From: Bryobacterales bacterium
GTDB lineage: Bacteria > Acidobacteriota > Terriglobia > Bryobacterales > Bryobacteraceae
Direction: 5' to 3'
Assembly (NCBI GenBank): GCA_003170295.1
Contig: PNAJ01000057.1
Coordinates: forward strand, 62,001 to 126,000
Length of the DNA: 64,000 bases
The stretch's first letter is position 1. The number at the start of each line of letters is the position of its first letter. Below the pieces are notes generated by a model, which did no database searches, was not told the origin of the DNA, and saw nothing but the letters and a program-made list of their open reading frames with translations. This document shows, piece after piece, positions 46,164 to 52,530 of the stretch. The translations under genes were made by a program, and so were the position numbers.

Positions 46164-46576
46164 TAAATCTCCCAGTTCGGCACGTAGCGCGTCTGCATTT
46201 CTTTCCACCGCCGGACCAACTCCGCGAACGTAGTTCGATCGAGCACGCCGGAGATCGCCAGATCGACGCGCTTCCAGATATCGCTAAAAGCATCGGGCGT
46301 GACGCGCTTCGCCTTCTTGCCGTCCTCGACGAATTTCAGTACCTCGCCAATGGTAATCTGATCGGCCGGCCGAGCCAGTCGATATCCTCCCTCAGCCCCG
46401 CGCCGCGATTCGACGAACCCGCCTTGTTTGAGGCTCGCGAGGATCAATTCCAGAAATTTCTGCGGAATCTTCTGCCTGCCCGCGATGTCCGCGATCTTTA
46501 CGGGCTCGCCCACCGGTTGCGTGGCGAGGTCGAAGATCGCTTGCAAGGCATACTCGCCCTTTACGGAGATGTTCAT
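46163..46576 (-). CDS. Rrf2-family transcriptional regulator (CymR-like)
   Basis: 137 residues. The winged helix ([40 protein letters not shown], then [19 protein letters not shown]) is typical of Rrf2. The dimerisation helix follows. No cysteine is present anywhere, so unlike IscR or NsrR it cannot hold an Fe-S cluster. This fits CymR, the cysteine-metabolism repressor whose DNA binding in Bacillus requires complex formation with CysK. The one-base overlap with cysK strongly supports a functional pair. Confidence 0.9.
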   Translation of the reverse strand: MNISVKGEYALQAIFDLATQPVGEPVKIADIAGRQKIPQKFLELILASLKQGGFVESRRGAEGGYRLARPADQITIGEVLKFVEDGKKAKRVTPDAFSDIWKRVDLAISGVLDRTTFAELVRRWKEMQTRYVPNWEI

Positions 46577-46611
46577 TCAAGCGCCAACTAAGAGATTGTA
46601 CTCGATGTGGG

Positions 46612-46647
46612 GCAGGCTGGCAGCCTGCGGCGGGTTGGTAACCCGCC
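46612..46647. repeat. Two adjacent short palindromes in a 200-bp intergenic gap
   Basis: GCAGGCTG-g-CAGCCTGC (46612-46628) and GGCGGGTT-ggt-AACCCGCC (46629-46647) follow each other directly. Similar 'repeat after repeat' hairpins appear at 47.1 kb and 50.6 kb. They stand where the toxin partner of the downstream antitoxin would be expected. Confidence 0.6.
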
Positions 46648-46679
46648 TGGAGCGCCGCAGCTTGATACGCTGTGGAGGG

Positions 46680-46784
46680 ATGCACTACCTACCGAACCGC
46701 GCCCGTAAGGAAGCGGACAGATGGCGAAGATTCTGGGCTACGGCACTCCGTCCTATCGAGTTGATAGAAGTGAAAAGCGAATGA
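46680..46784 (+). pseudogene. 34-codon frame, possible C-terminal scar of a RelE/HigB-type toxin
   Basis: This short frame ends ELIEVKSE and its stop overlaps the antitoxin start as ATGA. RelE-type toxins partnered by this HTH family often end in a similar L-x-E-V-K segment and overlap the antitoxin in the same way. Only this tail fits; the first 20 codons (HYLPNRARKEADRWRRFW) do not match the toxin fold. It may be a deletion scar. Confidence 0.35.
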
Positions 46785-47098
46785 GCAAGAAGTATCGAAG
46801 CGATGCGATGGCGGCCATCCATGAAACCATGGAGGCCCTGCACGACGTCGGGGTCATCGACAAACAGACCATGAGGCGTTTCGACAATGCCTGCCTCGCG
46901 CCGATCCGGCAACTGAAGCCGAAGGAGATCAAGGCGATCCACGAGAGAGAACACGTCAGCCAAACCGTTTTCGCCAACTACCTGAACGTCACCAGCAGCC
47001 TCGTCAGCAAGTGGGAGCGCGGCGAAAAGCGCCCTTCCGGTGCCTCGCTCAAGCTGCTATCGCTAGTCGAGAAGAATGGGCTTGCCACCGTGGCATAG
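46781..47098 (+). CDS. XRE/HigA-like HTH antitoxin (NadS-type), toxin missing
   Basis: 105 residues from ATG 46781; an in-frame ATG at 46721 would add 20 unrelated residues. The N-terminal YRSDAMAAIHETMEALHDVG and DKQTMRRFDNACL are signature of HTH antitoxins paired with RelE-like toxins. The XRE helix-turn-helix is VSQTVFANYLNVTSSLVSKWERG, and the end (KRPSGASLKLLSLVEKNGL) is the usual short tail. It should bind its own promoter and neutralise a toxin, but only a possible remnant of the toxin lies upstream. Orphan antitoxin or stand-alone regulator. Confidence 0.85.
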   Translation: MSKKYRSDAMAAIHETMEALHDVGVIDKQTMRRFDNACLAPIRQLKPKEIKAIHEREHVSQTVFANYLNVTSSLVSKWERGEKRPSGASLKLLSLVEKNGLATVA

Positions 47099-47225
47099 CG
47101 CTCACCTTCTAATGGCGCGAGCTTCAGCTTGCAGCGGCGGCTTCAGCCGGCGTCCAGCGCCGAACCACGACTGTCGCCCGCAGCTGGCCAGGATAAATGG
47201 TAATATCGCCCGCAGGACGCTAAGT

Positions 47226-48101
47226 TTGACAACGCAAGAGGCTTACAAGGCCGGTGATTTATTTCTTCGCGCATTGGACGACGCGTCTCCTGGCGCGGGA
47301 AGTATTTTGAAGGATCAAACTTCGAAAGACTGGATGGAAACGTCGGTTCTGCGGACCTTGGCCAGACTTGACGCAGCGGCGTACCATCAGGCTAATATCG
47401 AACGGCTCGTAAGAACCGGCATCGATACAGTGGCGGAGCACGCTGGAGCAACTACACATTCAGCCGGAGCGGAGCTCGCCTCCGAGATTCGCACCGCCCG
47501 CATATTTTCAGTTCTGGAGATCGGATTTGAAATAGAGGCATTTCTGGCTGCGGCACGATCCTGCGTCGATTTTGGCGGGAGCATTCTCGCCCTTCATCTG
47601 GGGATGAACAGACGAACGAGCATCACCAAGATTCTCGACTTCGTCAAGGGGAAGGCCAGTCCGCCGTTCGGTTTCTTATTGCCTTTGGCTCCATGGATTG
47701 AGAGCGTAAAAGAGTATCGTGACGAGTGTGTTCACTACAGAACGCTGCGGATGCTGACCGGATATGAAACTATCCGCCGTAACGGAGTCTTAGCGTCGGC
47801 GATCCGACCGCTCGTTATTCCCGAAGAACCCGGCAAAGACAGGCCGGACACGAGGTTGATGCGAATGCTCGGCCCGGAAAATGAATTACCTGTCGGACTC
47901 GACAGATCCGAAAGTTCCGGCTCAGTGAGCCGGAATGGCGTCCTCCTGAGTTTTGAGCATTTGATCCAGTATGAGCCTGCATCAGGTTACGTTCGCGTTG
48001 AAGATTTTTCCGGCAAGAATCTCGCTCGGCTCTGCGAATTCCTCGAACAGATGTTCAACGAGACATTGGCCGCGAAGTTCACCCGCCAACGCGGAACCTA
48101 A
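47226..48101 (+). CDS. Uncharacterised helical protein with a HEPN-like R-x4-H motif
   Basis: 291 residues from TTG 47226, with AGGA eight bases upstream; the frame is open to 47076 but that part overlaps the preceding gene and a repeat. The protein is mostly alpha-helical. In KEYRDECVHYRTLRML (about 160-175) R-D-E-C-V-H fits the R-x(4-6)-H RNase motif of HEPN domains, in which a polar residue often follows the arginine. The preceding helices (RTARIFSVLEIGFEIEAFLA; SITKILDFVKG) could form the rest of the four-helix bundle. No nucleotidyltransferase (MNT) partner is next to it. No firm family; the HEPN call is inference. Confidence 0.5.
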   Translation: MTTQEAYKAGDLFLRALDDASPGAGSILKDQTSKDWMETSVLRTLARLDAAAYHQANIERLVRTGIDTVAEHAGATTHSAGAELASEIRTARIFSVLEIGFEIEAFLAAARSCVDFGGSILALHLGMNRRTSITKILDFVKGKASPPFGFLLPLAPWIESVKEYRDECVHYRTLRMLTGYETIRRNGVLASAIRPLVIPEEPGKDRPDTRLMRMLGPENELPVGLDRSESSGSVSRNGVLLSFEHLIQYEPASGYVRVEDFSGKNLARLCEFLEQMFNETLAAKFTRQRGT

Positions 48102-48156
48102 TCAGGCAAAAGGGGCCAGGCGGATTTATTAGCGTTTCTGCGAACTCCGCGGCCTT

Positions 48157-48528
48157 TCAAGCGAGCCTGATTCCCGGAACCCTTTCAAAGTGACGCCGGT
48201 TTCGGGTCAGCAGCACGCCGCCGTTGGTGGCCACGATGCCGGCAATCAGACTGTCGGCCATCCCAATGGGCTGGCCCGATCATTCCAGGGATCTGCGAAT
48301 GTCGCTGGCAGCATCGGCTGCCGCGTCGTCCAACGCTAGCGACGGCACCGCTCCGAGCAGTCGAATCAGGCGGGCGAGCTGCTTTGGGTTCTTCGCACCC
48401 GAGAGGAGCTCAAACCGGCTGATCACCGTTGTCCTGATGGCGCCACGGCGAAGCAGTTGCTCCACTGCGTCGGCTTCGCCTTTGCCCGCGAGGTAATCGA
48501 TGAGGACGTCCGTATCCGCGATGGTCAT
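48157..48528 (-). pseudogene. vapC: VapC PIN-domain toxin, interrupted by an in-frame TGA
   Basis: The N-terminal 82 codons (ADTDVLIDYL, ISRFELLSGAKN) give the first two acidic positions of a PIN nuclease. At 48280-48282 a TGA interrupts the frame; beyond it the same frame continues SGQPIGMADSLIAGIVATNG and then GVLLTRNRRHFERVPGIRLA to a stop at 48157, which is the missing third acidic residue (MAD) and the C-terminal core. A single CGA-to-TGA or GGA-to-TGA change explains it. The truncated product should lack nuclease activity unless read through. Two bases separate it from vapB. Confidence 0.85.
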
Positions 48529-48530
48529 CG

Positions 48531-48764
48531 TCAGTTTGCCCGGATGCTGCGGGTTTTCGTCAGGAGATCCGCAGTTTCCGTCTCGCTCATGGATCCCTTC
48601 AGCGCAAGAGCGTTCCGGATCGCATTCGTTCGGCCCTTCTGATCCGCGAGGTAGAGTTCCAGCGCTTCGGCCACCACGGTCGAGAACCCCTTCTCACCTC
48701 TGTTCGCGGCTAACTCGAGAATGCGCGCGCGATGTTCAGGCTTCATCTCAATGGTGGTTCGCAT
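48531..48764 (-). CDS. vapB: VapB-type antitoxin (ribbon-helix-helix)
   Basis: 77 residues. RTTIEMKPEHRARILELA followed by ANRGEKGFSTVVAEALELYL is a ribbon-helix-helix DNA-binding unit, and the C-terminal tail (NAIRNALALKGSMSETETADLL) would fill the toxin's active site. The cognate vapC follows on the same strand but carries a premature stop. A candidate operator of CATGCA-type repeats lies just upstream (48777-48801). The antitoxin itself seems intact. Confidence 0.88.
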   Translation of the reverse strand: MRTTIEMKPEHRARILELAANRGEKGFSTVVAEALELYLADQKGRTNAIRNALALKGSMSETETADLLTKTRSIRAN

Positions 48765-48776
48765 TTGCTTCTATTA

Positions 48777-48801
48777 TGACATGCATGCACATGCACATGA
48801 G
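48777..48801 (-). promoter_or_regulatory. Candidate vapB operator
   Basis: The 25 bases before the vapB leader consist of alternating CATGCA/TGCACATG units with internal dyad symmetry. Position, about 13 bases upstream of the ATG, suits an autoregulatory site. Inference from symmetry only. Confidence 0.35.
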
Positions 48802-49116
48802 ACTGCGGACACACTTCGGCCTTGCAAAAATATCGCGAGCGGCCGGATGACCTCTCGATCATCCGACCGCTAGTGGATTGGACTGCCTCTTGCGATGCGC
48901 AGCCCTCTGAAACCGCTGGGTAACAGACCAACGTTATGGGACCGATCCCAAGATCTTCCGTTTCCGGAAGCTCAGGACCACCGTAATGCGACATTTCCAG
49001 GCCTGGAAAAAACTGTCAAAAGAGCCGGTGATCGAACTCCTTCTGGTTGCAGAGTACACGGGGAACGGAAAAAAACATTTCACCCAAAGACGCAAAGCTC
49101 GGTAAGGAAAGGAGAT
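48802..49116. other. 315-bp non-coding gap with two strong inverted repeats
   Basis: No plausible gene is seen. An imperfect hairpin at 48838-48871 pairs AGCGG-c-CGGATGA with TCATCCG-a-CCGCT around eight bases. A perfect 16-bp palindrome TTTCCAGGCCTGGAAA stands at 48994-49009, and CTTCCG/CGGAAG pairs near 48955-48970. The end of the gap (about 49065-49105) holds a T/G-rich sequence reminiscent of motifs repeated in soil genomes. These could be kinase-gene terminators or protein-binding sites. Confidence 0.5.
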
Positions 49117-50451
49117 TTACTCGCTATGCAACGGCAACTCAATTTGCACCAGCAGCCCCGGCCCCGCATTCTTCGCCGTCATCGTGCCATGATGCACCGT
49201 CACCGCGCGATGCGCGATCGCCAACCCGAGCCCGACCCCTCCAGTCGACGAGTCCCTCGATTCATCCACTCTAAAAAACGGTTTGAAGATTTTAGGCAGC
49301 TCCGCTTCCGGCACACCGGGACCATAATCGCGCACCGAAATCTCCGCGTCGTCATGATCGGAGGCAAGCTTCACCTCGATTGGCGTCCCTTCCGGCGCGT
49401 AGCGGATCGCGTTGCGGACGATGTTTTCCATCGCCCTCCGCAGCAACTCGCGATCTCCGCGGAAGTGCAGCGATTCGGATGCTTCCAGATACACGCGGCA
49501 ACCTCTCGCTTCCGCCTCGACCGCGCAATCGTCGACCACTTCGCGCAGAAAATCGTCGAGCGGTAAGTCCGTCAGGTTCCGAGACGACGGATCGCCCTCG
49601 GCCCTTGTCACCTGCAACAACGCGCCCACCAGATCCGTCAACCGGCCGATTTCTTTCTTCAAACGTACCGTAGCCGCCGTGCGATCCTCAGCCGTTCTCG
49701 ATAACTCGGCCGCGAAGCTCAGCCGCGCCAGAGGCGTGCGCAACTCGTGCGAAATGTCTTGCAACAGGCGCCGCTCGGCGGTGAGCAGCGTTTCCATGCG
49801 CTCCGCCATTTCGTCGAATGCGCGTGCCAGATTGCCGATCTCATCGCGCCGCCGCGAATGGACGCGTGCCGAAAGATCGCCCCGTCCGAATCGATCGACG
49901 GTTCGCGCCAATGCTCGCAGAGGGGAAGCGAGATTCACTGCCAGCAGCCAGCACAGCAGCGCGATCGCCAGAAATACCAACAAATAGTACGGAAGAAAGC
50001 TCCACGGATCGTTGTTCATTGGCTGAGCGACTACAATCCATCGGTACGGCGTGCCTGGGGAAGAGGCCGCCACGATCACATGCTGTTCGCCGCGATGCCG
50101 CAGCGCGCTGAACATTCCAAATGGCCACGGCCATGGCCGCGATTGCCTCTGCGCGAGCCAGGCGGAGCGATCCTCACCCGTTGCCAGATCCCGCCCGGAA
50201 GCATCGGTCAAATGATGCTCGATTTGAAAATGCCGGTCGAGCTTGTCGAGATACGCCTTCAATTGCGGCACGCCACCCGACTCGTATGCTTCGCGCGCTT
50301 CGCCTAACTGCCACGTCGATGTTTTCTCGAACGGTCCGCCGTGTCCAAAAGCGCGCACCGCAGCCGTTGCCGAAATCACCGCGAAAGCGATCAACGAAAA
50401 TACCAGCGTCCCGAAGCACCAGAACAATACTTTTGCGTAAACTGACCTCAT
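49117..50451 (-). CDS. Sensor histidine kinase (CpxA/EnvZ type)
   Basis: 444 residues. TM1 at about 8-30 and TM2 at about 154-174 enclose a 120-residue periplasmic sensor. HAMP spans 175-227, the phospho-acceptor H235 sits in LLQDISHELRTPLARLSF, and the ATPase has N, D-x-G-P-G and G2 boxes (RAMENIVRNAIRYAPEG, VRDYGPGVPEAE, STGGVGLGLAIAHRAV). The organisation fits CpxA. The response regulator gene lies upstream on the same strand with 242 bp between, unusually long for such a pair and filled with hairpin repeats. Predicted stimulus: envelope state, by analogy only. Confidence 0.93.
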   Translation of the reverse strand: MRSVYAKVLFWCFGTLVFSLIAFAVISATAAVRAFGHGGPFEKTSTWQLGEAREAYESGGVPQLKAYLDKLDRHFQIEHHLTDASGRDLATGEDRSAWLAQRQSRPWPWPFGMFSALRHRGEQHVIVAASSPGTPYRWIVVAQPMNNDPWSFLPYYLLVFLAIALLCWLLAVNLASPLRALARTVDRFGRGDLSARVHSRRRDEIGNLARAFDEMAERMETLLTAERRLLQDISHELRTPLARLSFAAELSRTAEDRTAATVRLKKEIGRLTDLVGALLQVTRAEGDPSSRNLTDLPLDDFLREVVDDCAVEAEARGCRVYLEASESLHFRGDRELLRRAMENIVRNAIRYAPEGTPIEVKLASDHDDAEISVRDYGPGVPEAELPKIFKPFFRVDESRDSSTGGVGLGLAIAHRAVTVHHGTMTAKNAGPGLLVQIELPLHSE

Positions 50452-50480
50452 CTAGCTGCCCGTCCCTCTAGCAGGAGTCA

Positions 50481-50502
50481 CCGCTCCCTGTGGTCGCGGC
50501 TC
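50481..50502 (+). repeat. Dispersed 22-nt palindromic (REP-like) repeat, copy B
   Basis: CCGCTCCCTG-TGGTCGCGGCTC, the plus-strand form of the repeat also found at 14004, 57897 and 61570. It lies inside the gap between the response regulator and kinase genes. Confidence 0.7.
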
Positions 50503-50572
50503 GGTAACGAGCCTACCTGTTATCAAATGCTTACACCTAGCAACGTCTGAGTGCCCTGACTTGACGTGGTGG

Positions 50573-50672
50573 CGCAGGCGGTTTCGCCTGCGTTCTTTTG
50601 CTTCGAAAACATTCGTCGCAGTCCGTCTTGTAGGGCGGCCAATTTTGGCTGCAGCCGCCCTTTCAGGCGGCC
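50573..50672. repeat. Cluster of three hairpin repeats between regulator and kinase genes
   Basis: CGCAGGCG-gttt-CGCCTGCG (50573-50592), then an inverted copy of the GGCTGCAGCC / GGCCGCCCTACAAG repeat (50627-50656, also at 27.8 kb), then GCCGCC/GGCGGC (50655-50672). Together they could form stable RNA hairpins in the intercistronic mRNA. Confidence 0.65.
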
Positions 50673-50693
50673 GTGTTCCCGAGCCGTACGATC

Positions 50694-51386
50694 TCATTCG
50701 CCTTTCCCCGCAGTAAACATGTACCCCACGCCGCGCACCGTGCGAATGGGCGTCATATCGCCCCGCTCCAGCTTCTTTCGCAGGTGGCTGATATGCACGT
50801 CGAGCGACCGTTCATATGGATTCGATTCGCGCTGATGCAGCACCGCGGTCAATTCATCACGCGAGACAATCCTGCCCGCGGATCGCGCCAGCAGATCCAG
50901 AATGTCGAACTCAATCGAAGTCACGTCGATTTTTTCCGTTCCCGCCCACACTTCGCGCGAGCTCTCATCGAGCGTGAGCCCGTCAATCTCAATCTTATGC
51001 GTCTTGCCTTGCTCCGTCGCGCCAGCGCGTCGCAACACCGCCCGGATGCGCGCCAGCAGTTCGTCGGGTCCAAACGGTTTCGGCAAATAGTCGTCGGCCC
51101 CCGCGTTGAGACCCGCAATGCGATCCCGCTCCTCGGTCCGAGCTGTCAACATGATCACCGGCACGGCGCTACGCCGCCGCAATTGCTTCAGCACTTCGAA
51201 TCCGTCAAGCACCGGCAGCATTCCATCCAGAATCACCAGATCGAAATTTCCTTCGAGCGCGCGCGACAAGCCTCTACGCCCGTCGTGAGCTGCTTCGAGT
51301 GAAAATTCGTGCTGTGAAAAAAAATCGGTCATCAGAGCGCAAAGCTCTGTATCATCCTCCACGAGAAGGATGGATTTTTCTGACAT
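50694..51386 (-). CDS. OmpR/CpxR-type response regulator
   Basis: 230 residues from ATG 51386; the frame is open upstream to 51602 but would run into the divergent gene. Receiver: D11-D12, phospho-acceptor D54 in VILDGMLPVLDGF, T81 region (MLTART) and K-P-F. The winged-helix output domain (about 130-225) has DVTSIEFDILDLLARSAGRI and SLDVHISHLRKKLERGD, and ends in RTVRGVGYMF. It should control transcription, plausibly of the divergent exported-protein operon, 94 bp away. Confidence 0.93.
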   Translation of the reverse strand: MSEKSILLVEDDTELCALMTDFFSQHEFSLEAAHDGRRGLSRALEGNFDLVILDGMLPVLDGFEVLKQLRRRSAVPVIMLTARTEERDRIAGLNAGADDYLPKPFGPDELLARIRAVLRRAGATEQGKTHKIEIDGLTLDESSREVWAGTEKIDVTSIEFDILDLLARSAGRIVSRDELTAVLHQRESNPYERSLDVHISHLRKKLERGDMTPIRTVRGVGYMFTAGKGE

Positions 51387-51480
51387 CTCTACTTCTTTGT
51401 AACCCATTCCGCTTCTCGAACGTACCGCTTTTACAAAACTTAACGGTAGGAAGCGCCCACGCTGTCGTCTCATAGAGGTA
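51387..51480. promoter_or_regulatory. Divergent promoter region between regulator and DUF5666-like gene
   Basis: The 94-bp space between divergent starts must hold both promoters. It contains TAGGAAGCGCCCACGCTGTC followed by GTCTCATAG (51447-51475), closely matched at 43594-43619. The regulator encoded next door is the obvious candidate binder. No -35/-10 pair is clear. Confidence 0.4.
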
Positions 51481-52515
51481 ATGAAGAGGCTATTTGCATT
51501 CTTGATTTTCAGTGCAGCCGCATTGGCGCAGCAGAAAGCGATCCTCGGCTCGATCACCGCGTTTAAGGCGGAAGACGCGGTCGTTGTGGTGAAACCCGAC
51601 AATACTGACGCGGTGAACGTAAAGCTGACGCCGGAAACAATCTTTCAGCGCGTCGCCCCGGGCGAGCGCGATTTGAAAAAAGCCGCGACGATGAACATGA
51701 CCGATATGGCGCTAGGCGATCGCGTCCTGGTTTCATTCAAGCCCGGGACCTCTGACGCTCTTCGCATTCTGGTGATGTCGGCGACCGATATAACGAAGCG
51801 CAACGAAGCCGATCGCCTCGATTGGACCAAGCGCGGCGTATCGGGAGTAGTGACGGCGAAAACTGCGAGTACTTTGACCTTAAAGATGGGCGCAACAGTG
51901 ACGGTTGACGATAAAACCGCTTACCGGCGCTATAACTCGGATTCCGTAAAGTTTGCGGACGCGACCATCAGCAAGCTCAGTGAAGTAAACATCGGCGATC
52001 AACTGCGCGCCCGCGGCCTGAAAAGCGAGGACGGGTTGAAAGTAACCGCCGAAGAAGTGGTGTTCGGAACTTTCGTCACCAAAGCCGGTACGATCACGGC
52101 GATCAATCCCGAAACCAAAGAATTGACGGTCTCCGAAATCGGCACCAACAAGTCTCTGGTGATAAAATTCACCGCCGATTCGCAAATCAAAAAAATGCCC
52201 AACATGGCAGGCATGATGCCAGGCCGCGGCGGCCCGCCTCCTCCGGGCGCTCCCGCTCGCATGCCGGATTTGGCGCAAATGATCGAACGGATGCCGGGGG
52301 CAAAACTCGACGATTTGAAAACGGGTGAAAAAATTGTTGTTTCGAGCACAAAAGGCAAGAAATCGGACGAGATTACTGCAATTATGCTGCTGGGTAACGC
52401 GGACATGCTGATTCAAATGGCAACGGTCCCCAGAAGCGCCGCACCGGCCTCGGGCGGGATGGGAATGAGCCCAGGACTGCAAAATCTCGACCTTCCGTCC
52501 ATGATCATGAACTAA
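51481..52515 (+). CDS. Exported DUF5666-like beta-strand protein with Met/Pro/Gly-rich segment
   Basis: 344 residues with a leader (MKRLFAFLIFSAAALAQQ). Three to four repeats of a small OB-like beta unit are seen, each with G-x-I/V-T-x-(I/V)-x(4-8)-(L/V)-T-V (GSITAFKAEDAVVVVK, GVVTAKTASTLTLKM, GTITAINPETKELTV), as in DUF5666 proteins. Between residues 239 and 273 a Met/Gly/Pro-rich linker (KMPNMAGMMPGRGGPPPPG, then RMPDLAQMIERMPG) breaks the pattern. Followed after 15 bases by an Oar-like receptor gene with a similar Gly/Pro/Met-rich insertion, and divergent from a two-component system. Confidence 0.7.
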   Translation: MKRLFAFLIFSAAALAQQKAILGSITAFKAEDAVVVVKPDNTDAVNVKLTPETIFQRVAPGERDLKKAATMNMTDMALGDRVLVSFKPGTSDALRILVMSATDITKRNEADRLDWTKRGVSGVVTAKTASTLTLKMGATVTVDDKTAYRRYNSDSVKFADATISKLSEVNIGDQLRARGLKSEDGLKVTAEEVVFGTFVTKAGTITAINPETKELTVSEIGTNKSLVIKFTADSQIKKMPNMAGMMPGRGGPPPPGAPARMPDLAQMIERMPGAKLDDLKTGEKIVVSSTKGKKSDEITAIMLLGNADMLIQMATVPRSAAPASGGMGMSPGLQNLDLPSMIMN

Positions 52516-52530
52516 AAACGACCTTAAAAC

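Noticed and set aside
47076-47225. N-terminal extension of the HEPN-like protein
   Set aside because: The extension overlaps the antitoxin gene and a hairpin repeat; TTG 47226 has a better upstream site.
46600-50700. CRISPR array suspected from repeated hairpins
   Set aside because: Repeats are palindromic, not regularly spaced and have no equal-length spacers or cas genes.
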